From the NCBI RefSeq assembly GCF_040549465.1, contig NZ_JBEPTL010000005.1:1-64000 (forward strand): a DNA stretch of 64,000 bases, given 5' to 3'. This document shows, piece after piece, positions 17,951 through 25,119 of the stretch. Every line of letters starts with the position of its first letter. Position 1 is the first letter of the stretch. The translations under genes were made by a program, and so were the position numbers. The stretch comes from Lacisediminihabitans sp040549465 (GTDB lineage: Bacteria > Actinomycetota > Actinomycetes > Actinomycetales > Microbacteriaceae). The notes beneath the pieces were generated by a model. It was not told where the DNA came from. It made no database searches and saw only the letters and a program-made list of their open reading frames with translations.

Positions 17951-19417
17951 TTACTGCACGGCCGCGGTGAGACGGGCGGTGTTGTCCAGCACCTTCGACC
18001 GCAGCGGGCGTTCCAGCCAGTCGTCGAGGAACAGTTCGCGGCTCTCGTCACGGTAGCTCTGCTCCACATCCCGCAACTGCTGCACGATGTGCCGACCTCT
18101 CATCATCACCGAGATCTCGTAGTTCAGACTGAAGGAGCGCATGTCCATGTTGCTCGAGCCCACCACTGCCACGTCGTCATCGATGGTGAAATGCTTGGCG
18201 TGCAGCACCGTCGGCGTCCTATAGAGCCAGATGCGCACGCCCGCCCGCAGGAGAGCCTCGTAATAGCTGCGCTGGGCGTGGAACACCACCGGCTGGTCGC
18301 CGACCTCCGAGACGAAGAGCTGTACGTCGAGGCCGCGGTAGGCGGCATTCGTGATGGCGTAGAGCATCGAGTCGTCGGGCACGAAGTAGGGACTCGTGAT
18401 GATCACCCTCTCCTGTGCGCTGTACAGGAGGGAGTTGAAGAGCCGGAGGTTGTTTTCGAGATCGAAGCCCGGCCCGCTCGGCACCACCTGGGCATCCAGC
18501 ACCTGGGCCGTCTCCTCAGGTTCGGTGATGATGGTCTCCCGCAGCAGCAGTTCGTTGGTCTCGCTGTACCAGTCGGTGATAAACAGTGCATTCACACCGC
18601 CGACGATCGGCCCCTCGAAGCGCACCATCAGGTCTTTCCACTTCAGGCCGCGACGGAGGTTGCCGCGCTTGTTGTAGCTGCGATCGATCATGTTCTGCGA
18701 GCCGGTGAAGGCCACCTCACCGTCGATGACGAGCAACTTGCGGTGGTTGCGAAGGTCGGGTCGCTGGTACTTGCCGCGCAACGGCTGCACGGGCAGCATC
18801 AGTTTCCAGGTCACCCCTATCCGGCGGAGTTTGCGCAGGGTGCGGTGGTAGCCGGGGGAGCGGACGGAGGCGATGTGGTCGAGCAGTACCCGTACCGTGA
18901 CTCCACGCTTCACGGCGGCCTGCATCGCGTCGAAGAACGGGGTCGTGGTGCGGTCGAAGGCGAGGATGTAGAACTCAACGTGCACGAACTTCTTGGCGCT
19001 GGACACAGCGGCCGTCATCGCCGCGAGCGACTCCGCATACTCCGTGTAGAGCTTCGCCGTGTTTCCGCTCATCAGCGGCATCGAGCCGAGGGTGCGGTTG
19101 AGTTCAACTATCGGTTCGAGCCAGTCGGGGAAGTCAGCGTCCCGAACGACCTGGGCGTCATCCTCTGTGGCCTCGAGGATGTACTCGTTGACCCTGCGTT
19201 GCTTCTCACGTCGGCTCTTCGGCAGCCTGGTGCTTCCGACCAGCAGGAACAGCAGGATGCCGAGGTAGGGAATCAGGAAGATCGCGAGCAGCCACGCGGT
19301 CGCCGTCTGCGGCTTACGGTTCTGCGGGATGAAGATGACCGAGAACACCCGGATGGAGATATCGAGCAGCAGCGCGAGGATCACGAGGATCACGGTGACG
19401 GTGGCGCTATCGATCAT
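17951..19417 (-). CDS. cls: Cardiolipin synthase, phospholipase-D type
   Basis: This 488-residue membrane enzyme joins two phosphatidylglycerol molecules. Two N-terminal helices (TVILVILALLLDISIRV and WLLAIFLIPYLGILLFLLVG, a PLDc_N module) precede two PLD domains. The HKD motifs are NHRKLLVIDGEVAFTGSQNM and HAKHFTIDDDVAVVGSSNMD, both intact. The gene is single and is convergent with the DeoR gene over a 12-bp gap. Confidence 0.92.
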   Translation of the reverse strand: MIDSATVTVILVILALLLDISIRVFSVIFIPQNRKPQTATAWLLAIFLIPYLGILLFLLVGSTRLPKSRREKQRRVNEYILEATEDDAQVVRDADFPDWLEPIVELNRTLGSMPLMSGNTAKLYTEYAESLAAMTAAVSSAKKFVHVEFYILAFDRTTTPFFDAMQAAVKRGVTVRVLLDHIASVRSPGYHRTLRKLRRIGVTWKLMLPVQPLRGKYQRPDLRNHRKLLVIDGEVAFTGSQNMIDRSYNKRGNLRRGLKWKDLMVRFEGPIVGGVNALFITDWYSETNELLLRETIITEPEETAQVLDAQVVPSGPGFDLENNLRLFNSLLYSAQERVIITSPYFVPDDSMLYAITNAAYRGLDVQLFVSEVGDQPVVFHAQRSYYEALLRAGVRIWLYRTPTVLHAKHFTIDDDVAVVGSSNMDMRSFSLNYEISVMMRGRHIVQQLRDVEQSYRDESRELFLDDWLERPLRSKVLDNTARLTAAVQ

Positions 19418-19452
19418 CTAGGCCTCGGCGATCGTGCAGCAGCTGTGGACGT

Positions 19453-19941
19453 CTAGCGGAAGTTGACGAACTGGAGGTCGACGTCGAGGTCAGCACCCTT
19501 GAGCATGGCCATTGTCGATTGCAGGTCGTCGCGACTCTTCGAGGTCACTCGTAACTCGTCACCCTGGATCTGCGACTTCACGCTTTTCGGTCCGTCGTCG
19601 CGGATTAGCTTCGAGATCTTCTTCGCGTCCTCAGAAGAGATGCCGTTCTTGAGCGAGATATCGATGCGATACTCCTTGCCTGACGCGTAGGGGTCACCGG
19701 CGTCGAGGCTGCGCAGGCTGATGCCTCGCTTGATGAACTTGGCCTCGAGAACCTCGAGCACCGCCTTCACCCGGTCCTCGGATGATGCCTTGAGCAGCAG
19801 CTTCTCGCCGCTCCAATCGACCTCGGCTCCGACGTTCTTGAAGTCGTAGCGCTGCGCGATCTCCTTTTGCGCCTGGTGGAGGGCGTTGTCGGCCTCCATC
19901 TTGTCGACCTTGCTCACGATGTCAAAGGTTGGATCAGCCAT
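19453..19941 (-). CDS. YajQ-family nucleotide-binding protein
   Basis: This 162-residue protein matches the YajQ (DUF520) family over its whole length: it begins MADPTFDIVSKVDKMEADNA, contains QRYDFKNVGAEVDW, and ends with TSKSRDDLQSTMAMLKGADLDVDLQFVNFR. Members in proteobacteria bind cyclic di-GMP and affect transcription; this has not been shown for actinobacterial homologues, so the role here is open. It is a single gene, divergent from the lytic transglycosylase. Confidence 0.93.
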   Translation of the reverse strand: MADPTFDIVSKVDKMEADNALHQAQKEIAQRYDFKNVGAEVDWSGEKLLLKASSEDRVKAVLEVLEAKFIKRGISLRSLDAGDPYASGKEYRIDISLKNGISSEDAKKISKLIRDDGPKSVKSQIQGDELRVTSKSRDDLQSTMAMLKGADLDVDLQFVNFR

Positions 19942-19984
19942 GCCAGCAGTTTAACGGGCGGTGCACGGGATGATGGGTGACATC

Positions 19985-20749
19985 ATGCGAATCCTTCGAA
20001 CGGTGCTGATCGTCGTGCTGGCGCTTGCCGTGGGGGGCGGTGTGATCGCAGGCATCCTGATCCTCGGTGTGCCGCATTCCCGCAGCGACAACGGCAACCG
20101 GGCCGCTCCGGAGGATCTGCCGCGGTTTGCCTCCGAGGCCCCACTGGTGCGCGCATCCGTCCCTGTCGGCGTGGGGGTTGCCGGGCTTGCCGACCCCAGG
20201 TGGATCGCATCGACCTCGAAGGCGACCGGCATCCCGCAGCGAGCGCTGCGGGCCTACGCCGGTGTTGCGATCCAGGTGGCGGATGCCGGCACCGGATGCA
20301 GTATCGGCTGGAACACCCTCGCCGGCATCGGCGAGGTGGAGTCCCACCACGGCACGATCTTCGGCGGAACCCTGAACGCCGCCGGCAACGCGACCCCGGC
20401 CATCTTCGGCGTGCCCCTCGACGGAGGCTCCTTCGCCAAGGTGCCGGACTCTGACGGAGGTGCGATCGACGGCGACCCCACGATCGATCGTGCTGTCGGA
20501 CCGATGCAGCTCATCCCGAACTCCTGGCAGAACTGGCACACCGATGCGAACCTCGACGGCGTCGAAGATCCGCAGAACATCGATGACGCCACCATGGCTG
20601 CGGCGCACTACCTCTGCCGAGCAGGCGGTCAGCAACTCGGGCAGGAGGCCGGATGGCGCAAGGCCGTGCTCGCCTACAACGGCTCGGGCGCGTACCTGAC
20701 CAACGTCATCCGTCACGCCACCGAGTACGCGAAAGAGGCCGCGAGCTGA
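19985..20749 (+). CDS. Secreted or membrane-anchored lytic murein transglycosylase
   Basis: The protein begins with an uncleaved-anchor-like helix (LIVVLALAVGGGVIAGILIL) and then an SLT_2-type domain. The catalytic glutamate lies in LAGIGEVESHHGTIFGGT, and the conserved GPMQLIPNSWQNW and AAAHYLCRAGGQQLG follow, so it cleaves peptidoglycan glycan strands outside the membrane. Upstream in-frame starts exist at 19961, 19970 and 19973. I choose ATG 19985 (MRILRTVLIV) because GGGTGA lies just upstream. Confidence 0.87.
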   Translation: MRILRTVLIVVLALAVGGGVIAGILILGVPHSRSDNGNRAAPEDLPRFASEAPLVRASVPVGVGVAGLADPRWIASTSKATGIPQRALRAYAGVAIQVADAGTGCSIGWNTLAGIGEVESHHGTIFGGTLNAAGNATPAIFGVPLDGGSFAKVPDSDGGAIDGDPTIDRAVGPMQLIPNSWQNWHTDANLDGVEDPQNIDDATMAAAHYLCRAGGQQLGQEAGWRKAVLAYNGSGAYLTNVIRHATEYAKEAAS

Positions 20750-20840
20750 CCGGTCGAGTGTCCAACCGCGCGCCGGTTCGTTATCAGCGCGGATGTTACA
20801 ACCTGCGCGCGAACAACAAATCGGCGCCCTGATGCGGTGA

Positions 20841-21854
20841 TCAGCGAGGACGGGACGTCGTCGACCGCACGATGAGCTCGTAGGGCAGCGGGGTGTCGAG
20901 CGATCCCTGCGTGCGGCGGCTGGGATGCAGCTGGTCCATCAGTATCTCCACGGCCTGGCGCCCCTGCAGGGCCGGGAACTGCGCGACGGTGCTGAGTCCG
21001 AAGAACTCGCTCAGCTCGTGGTCGTCGATGCCGATCACCGACACGTCGTCGGGCACCCGGAGGCCGAGATCGCGGGCAGCGAGAATCGTGCCGATGGCCA
21101 TCTCATCGGATGCCGCAAACACCGCGCTCGGGCGTTTGCGCGGGTTGCCGAGCAGCTGCTTCGCCGCTTCATACCCTCCACGGATCGTGAAGTCGGCCGA
21201 TTGGAACAACTCGGGATCGGGGGAGACACCGGCAGCCTCGAGCGCCGCTTCGTAACCGCCGCGGCGGTTGGTCGACAGGTGGAAGTCTCGCTCGAACTGC
21301 GGGTTGCCGCCGATGTGCGCGATCGAACGATGCCCGAGTGAGAGCAGGTGTTCGGTTGCGAGCCTGGCGACCGTGATGTTGTCGATGCTGAGCGTACGCA
21401 CGCCGGTGAGCGGTCCGCCGATTCCGACGATCGGCTTATTGAGGTTGAGCATGCCGGTGAGCTCAGCGGCCGTGAGTTCCAGGGAGATGGCGATGACGGC
21501 ATCCACCCGCTTGCGCAGCAGAAAATGCTCGAGCACGCTGCGGCGTTCCTCACCGCCACCGCTGAGGTTGTAGAGGGTGAGATCGTAGCCGTGGCTCATC
21601 AGTGCGCTCTCCGCGCCCTCGATCACCGAGCTGTAGAACCACTTGTTGAGAAAGGGGATAACGACGCCGACATTCTTGGTGCGTCCGGTTGCGAGACTCG
21701 AGGCATTGGAGCTGACGACATAGCCGAGTTCCTCCGCCGCCCTGGCCACCCGCTCTCGCGTGCTGGCGGAGACATGACCGTTGCCGCTGAGCGCCCGGGA
21801 CACCGTCGCGGTTGAGACGCTGGCCCTGTCGGCGACCTCCTGGATGCCGGGCAT
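20841..21854 (-). CDS. LacI-family transcriptional regulator
   Basis: This 337-residue regulator has an N-terminal HTH and hinge (IQEVADRASVSTATVSRALS, with GHVSASTRERVARAAEELGY) and a periplasmic-binding-like sensor domain (IPFLNKWFYSSVIEGAE, VIGIDDHELSEFFGLSTV). It acts as a sugar-responsive repressor. A LacI-type palindrome occurs upstream of the GH13 gene at 26838, about 5 kb away, making that gene a plausible target, although other LacI proteins would be expected in the genome. Confidence 0.92.
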   Translation of the reverse strand: MPGIQEVADRASVSTATVSRALSGNGHVSASTRERVARAAEELGYVVSSNASSLATGRTKNVGVVIPFLNKWFYSSVIEGAESALMSHGYDLTLYNLSGGGEERRSVLEHFLLRKRVDAVIAISLELTAAELTGMLNLNKPIVGIGGPLTGVRTLSIDNITVARLATEHLLSLGHRSIAHIGGNPQFERDFHLSTNRRGGYEAALEAAGVSPDPELFQSADFTIRGGYEAAKQLLGNPRKRPSAVFAASDEMAIGTILAARDLGLRVPDDVSVIGIDDHELSEFFGLSTVAQFPALQGRQAVEILMDQLHPSRRTQGSLDTPLPYELIVRSTTSRPR

Positions 21855-21994
21855 CGAACCTCCTTCGGTCGTGCAGACGGACTGGCTGAAATCCTACTGC
21901 CGTCGCAACGGCCAGCGATTCTTCCGAGGGCGCAGACCCTGTATCCTTGGTGAGCGCGTTCGTGCCGGGTGGTGACATCCGAGCGGGTGCACAT

Positions 21995-22076
21995 GGCAAG
22001 TTACCCAAGTGGCCAAAGGGATCTGACTGTAAATCAGCCGTCTACGACTTCGTGAGTTCGAATCTCGCACTTGCCA
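21995..22076 (+). tRNA. tRNA-Tyr (GTA)
   Basis: The acceptor stem GGCAAGT pairs with ACTTGCC and the discriminator is A at 22076. The anticodon arm CTGACTGTAAATCAG gives GTA. There is an extra-long variable arm, as expected for bacterial tRNA-Tyr, and the T-arm carries GAGTTCGAATCTC. CCA is not encoded. Confidence 0.95.
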
Positions 22077-22203
22077 CCGCACGACTGTCAGGGCTTCGAG
22101 AGTCTTCTCGGAGCCCTTGCTCGTTTTCTGCGCTTGGAGCGTCTTCTAGAGCGGCCTTGGATCGTGAACAACATGACAAAATTATTTGCATGACGCTCTG
22201 ACG

Positions 22204-22230
22204 TGTAAAAAAAGAGCCCCCTTTTTTACA
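22204..22230. terminator. AT-rich hairpin downstream of tRNA-Tyr
   Basis: TGTAAAAAA at 22204-22212 and TTTTTTACA at 22222-22230 form a perfect 9-bp stem with a 9-bp loop. The stem is A/T only, so it is a weak intrinsic terminator at best; it may also be part of the control region of the fic remnant that starts 30 bp later. Confidence 0.4.
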
Positions 22231-22261
22231 TATCCCACCGACGTGCTTATAAAGTTTGCAG

Positions 22262-22470
22262 ATGACATGGTCAGCAAATGATGCGTACAACGAACTTCCG
22301 TTGTTGCCTCCCAAAGACGAGAGAGAGACCAAGCGTGTCCTGAAGCGGATGGCGTGCTGTTGAGCGTAAAGGTCGGCCGCGAGCGGTTGTTCATCAACAC
22401 TGACTTCTTCACCCTGCTCATGCGCGATGAAATGGTGCGTCCAGAAGCGGTCGAGCCAACGCTGTTCTGA
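22262..22470 (+). pseudogene. Fic-family protein remnant with most of the gene deleted
   Basis: The first 30 codons from ATG 22262 read MTWSANDAYNELPLLPPKDE then RETKRVLKR, the typical N-terminus of one Fic subfamily. The reading frame then stops at 22361-22363. In another frame, GVLLSVKVGRERLFINTDFF and the following LLMRDEM are the typical Fic C-terminus, ending at 22468-22470. The whole central Fic domain with HPFxxGNGR is absent, so about 300 codons were deleted and the two ends joined out of frame near 22350. The upstream CTTATAA element resembles that of the intact fic gene at 52747. Confidence 0.75.
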
Positions 22471-22500
22471 TCTGACCTGTGGCGTCGAGAGAGAGTAAAC

Positions 22501-22805
22501 CTAACGGTCGACGACGCGGATGAACTGCGGCGAACCCCAGATGAACTGCGGCGAACCCCAGATGAGACGGTGGGAGACGTCGGTGCCCGGTTTCGGGGCA
22601 TCCACGATGCCGCCGTTGCCGTCGTAGATGGGACCGCCGCGGAGGCGTCGGTCGCCGACGCCGTTGCCGAGGCGGCCGGGATCGCCATCGTCGCAGCGAG
22701 ACCGAGAGCCACGATCATTGCGCCGCTGGAAGCAACTACCTGCCGCACGCCAGCGGCACCGTTGCGTCGAGGCTGAACTGACCGCCTGCCGTGGGGTGAA
22801 GCCAT
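22501..22805 (-). pseudogene. Secreted protein of unknown function, frameshifted
   Basis: Reading from ATG 22805 on the minus strand gives a clear signal peptide (SSGAMIVALGLAATMAIPAA then SATASATDA). Coding character then switches to the -1 frame, which reads GGPIYDGNGGIVDAPKPGTD and ends with two WGSPQF repeats and FIRVVDR before a TAG at 22501-22503. GC-rich third positions follow the second frame after the switch. So one small secreted protein of about 100 residues is split by a frameshift around 22640-22690. It may be a real lesion, a sequence error or a programmed shift. No family is recognised. Confidence 0.6.
22519..22560. repeat. Two exact tandem copies of a 21-bp unit
   Basis: Positions 22519-22539 are repeated exactly at 22540-22560, and the first five bases recur once more. 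The unit is seven codons long and encodes the duplicated IWGSPQF peptide at the C-terminus of the frameshifted secreted protein, so the duplication keeps frame. Confidence 0.85.
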
Positions 22806-23071
22806 AGAGTGGGAAATCCAAATCAACGCGCGTTATGAAAACGTAACCTGACCACCATAGAGCATGCCCGCGCAATCAGGGAATTAGCATCGCGATAGTG
22901 CACGAGGTACCCCCGGTCGGGGGCGCATCGTGAAAGTACTTCGTTTGCCTCTCACCCGCTAGTGGCTTAGCCTCGAGAGATTCGTTAAGACGCTGGCCCA
23001 ATGGCCGCACCCCGATCGCCAACCAAAACAAACGCCTCTGGCCGCGTTTCGTTACTGGAGGACCACCAGCA
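22806..23071. other. Non-coding leader region ahead of the first M23 operon
   Basis: No convincing ORF lies here. It must hold the promoter of the M23 gene. One compact hairpin is visible (CCCCC at 22910-22914, loop GGTC, GGGGG at 22919-22923). Actinobacterial cell-wall hydrolase genes often carry a c-di-AMP riboswitch in this place, but I do not see its conserved core clearly enough to call one. Confidence 0.4.
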
Positions 23072-23128
23072 GTGATTTCCACTCCCGCACGTCAGCTCTC
23101 CCGGACCCCAGCACCAGAGGCCCGATAG
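23072..23128 (+). CDS. Short upstream ORF in frame with the M23 gene (amber-separated)
   Basis: GTG 23072 is preceded by GGAGG at 23057-23061 and opens an 18-codon frame, MISTPARQLSRTPAPEAR, ending in TAG at 23126-23128. The M23 gene starts one codon later (GTG 23132) in the same frame. A strong ribosome binding site on a tiny ORF just before the main start suggests translational coupling, a leader peptide, or reading of the amber codon. The second M23 gene has the same arrangement. Confidence 0.5.
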   Translation: MISTPARQLSRTPAPEAR

Positions 23129-23131
23129 ACG

Positions 23132-24070
23132 GTGGGCGGATTCAGCTGGGACCTTGAACCGAACGGCACCGACAAGGGTGCCGTTATCGAGTCGACGGAT
23201 GCCGCATCCGCCCGCTCCTTCCCGTCTCGGCGGGACCTGCGCCAGGGTCGGGCCGCGACAGGTCGAAAGAGGCCGCGAGCTCGCGTGACCATGGCGGCGA
23301 AGGTCCGCGCTTCTGAACCTCCGCACGTGCGCGCCAGGGTGATCGATCCGACGCCGTCTCGCAAGCTGCGCAAGCGCCTGCTGCCGAAGCTGGCCAGCAT
23401 CGGCGCGATGCTCGGCGTCGGCGCACTGCTGGTCACCACGTCCCTTCCCGCGTATGCATTTCGCGGCAGCGTCGCAGAGGCGGCGGTGCCAGCCACGACT
23501 GCGGCGGCGCAGGCGAAGACCCAGTCGCTCGCCGTGGACACCGCGGTCGCCGAGGTTTCCCCGACGCGTGACGCCTACACCGTCGTCTCGCTCGTGCAGC
23601 AGATCCGCCTGAAGTCGGCAAACCAGAACTTCGCCTACACCAACGACCAGTTGGGAACCATCCAGTGGCCGTTCCCCGAGCAGGTTCCGATCAGCAGTGG
23701 TTTCGGCGCTCGCACTTCGCCCTGTTCCGGCTGCTCGTCCTATCACCTCGGCGTCGACTTCATCCCGGGCGCGGGTACTCCTATCGGTGCGATCGCGGAT
23801 GGAGTGGTCAGCCAGACGTCGACCACCGGGGCGTACGGCAATCACGTGATCGTCGATCATGTGATCAACGGCCAGAAGGTGCAGAGCCTCTACGCGCACA
23901 TGCTTGCCGGTTCCATCAATGTTGTGGTCGGGCAGCCGGTGAAGGTCACGGATGAGCTTGGCCTGGTCGGCAGCACCGGCGAATCGACGGGCGCCCACCT
24001 GCACTTCGAAGTGCACGTAGACGGCGTTCCGGTCGATCCATTCGCCTGGCTCAAGGCCAACGCGAACTAG
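23132..24070 (+). CDS. M23-family metallopeptidase (peptidoglycan endopeptidase), copy 1
   Basis: This is a 312-residue exported LytM-type enzyme. A long basic N-terminal region of about 85 residues precedes a signal-type helix (ASIGAMLGVGALLVTTSLPA). The M23 zinc motifs are complete: YHLGVDFIPGAG (HxxxD) and AHLHFEVHVDG (HxH). It cleaves peptide cross-links in the wall. It is paralogous to the next gene (shared TIQWPFP, GAIADGVVS and VDPFAWLKANAN). GTG 23132 has only a weak ribosome binding site, which fits dependence on the short upstream ORF; ATG at 23291 is an alternative start. Confidence 0.88.
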   Translation: MGGFSWDLEPNGTDKGAVIESTDAASARSFPSRRDLRQGRAATGRKRPRARVTMAAKVRASEPPHVRARVIDPTPSRKLRKRLLPKLASIGAMLGVGALLVTTSLPAYAFRGSVAEAAVPATTAAAQAKTQSLAVDTAVAEVSPTRDAYTVVSLVQQIRLKSANQNFAYTNDQLGTIQWPFPEQVPISSGFGARTSPCSGCSSYHLGVDFIPGAGTPIGAIADGVVSQTSTTGAYGNHVIVDHVINGQKVQSLYAHMLAGSINVVVGQPVKVTDELGLVGSTGESTGAHLHFEVHVDGVPVDPFAWLKANAN

Positions 24071-24255
24071 GTTTTTTCGTCGGTTCTCACGATTCCAATA
24101 CGGCTGCATGAAGCTGAAACCCTCTCGAGGGCTGTTTATCGGTTCGTTATTTAGCTACTGTGGAAGTCTGTTACCCGCGAAACGCGCCTGTAATTGCTGA
24201 AGAATCAGGCCGATTGATCCCCCTCGATCGGCCGCTCTCCTGAGGAGTGCCCGTC

Positions 24256-24324
24256 ATGTCACACCTGATTAGTACCATGACGTGCGCCCACGACCCGGCG
24301 TCGTTCGGCGCCATGGTCGGATAG
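24256..24324 (+). CDS. Short upstream ORF before M23 copy 2 (amber-separated)
   Basis: ATG 24256 has a strong TGAGGAG at 24241-24247 with 8-bp spacing and encodes 22 codons beginning MSHLISTMTCAHDPASFGAM before TAG 24322-24324. After one further codon the M23 gene starts at ATG 24328 in the same frame. This repeats the arrangement at 23072-23132, although the two short peptides are not alike in sequence. Confidence 0.5.
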   Translation: MSHLISTMTCAHDPASFGAMVG

Positions 24325-24327
24325 CGC

Positions 24328-25116
24328 ATGGGACGAAGGATCAGTCGTTCCCGCTCGACAAAGCGGTCGAATTACAGCGCTCCCACCCGGGGCAGAGTCC
24401 GCAGAGTGCTTGCGAAACTGATGACCCTGGGCGCTATGACCGGTGCTGCCGCGCTGCTGGTTTCTACCTCTCTTCCGGCCAATGCATTCTTCAGCGCCGC
24501 CGCGGAGGAACCGGTTTCGGCGGTCACCCAGAGCCTGAAAGCGCAGAGTAAGGCGCAGAGTATCGAGGTCGGCACTGAGGCCGTTTCTGTCGCTCCGGCC
24601 CGTGACACGTACACCGTGGTATCGCTGGTGCAGCAGATCAAGGTCAGGTACGCCAAGGCCGCCTTCTCGTCGCAGTACACGAACAACCCGCTCGGCACCA
24701 TCCAGTGGCCCTTCCCTGTCCCGGTGCCGGTCACCAGTGGCTTCGGGCCCCGACAGGTGGCCAACTGCGGATACTGCTCCACGTTCCATGAGGGCCTCGA
24801 CTTCACCCCCGGTGCGGGGGTCGAGATCCAGGCGATCGCGGATGGCGTGGTCAGCCTGGTGAAGCAGGACAGTGGGGGCCTCGGCAACCACGTCATCATC
24901 GATCACGTGATCAACGGCCAGAAGGTGCAGAGCGTTTACGCCCACATGGCCACGGGAACTGTACGCGTCGTCGTCGGCCAGGCCGTAAAGGTCACGGATA
25001 TTGTCGGCCAGGTCGGCAATACCGGTGCCTCGACGGGTGCCCACCTGCACCTCGAGATCCACCTGGACGGCACGCCCGTCGACCCCTTCGCCTGGCTCAA
25101 GGCGAACGCAAATTAA
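24328..25116 (+). CDS. M23-family metallopeptidase (peptidoglycan endopeptidase), copy 2
   Basis: This 262-residue paralogue of the preceding peptidase has a basic N-terminus (RRISRSRSTKRS), signal-type helix (LGAMTGAAALLVSTSLPANA), a short linker and the M23 domain. The zinc ligands are in FHEGLDFTPGAG and AHLHLEIHLDG, so it should be active. It lacks the long N-terminal extension of copy 1. The two genes arose by tandem duplication and then diverged; each has its own upstream region, so they may be expressed under different conditions. Confidence 0.9.
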   Translation: MGRRISRSRSTKRSNYSAPTRGRVRRVLAKLMTLGAMTGAAALLVSTSLPANAFFSAAAEEPVSAVTQSLKAQSKAQSIEVGTEAVSVAPARDTYTVVSLVQQIKVRYAKAAFSSQYTNNPLGTIQWPFPVPVPVTSGFGPRQVANCGYCSTFHEGLDFTPGAGVEIQAIADGVVSLVKQDSGGLGNHVIIDHVINGQKVQSVYAHMATGTVRVVVGQAVKVTDIVGQVGNTGASTGAHLHLEIHLDGTPVDPFAWLKANAN

Positions 25117-25119
25117 TCG

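Noticed and set aside
22840..23060. c-di-AMP (ydaO-type) riboswitch ahead of the M23 gene
   Set aside because: The gene context fits and a C/G hairpin is present, but the conserved core elements could not be recognised by eye. A covariance-model search with the Rfam ydaO-yuaA model would settle it.
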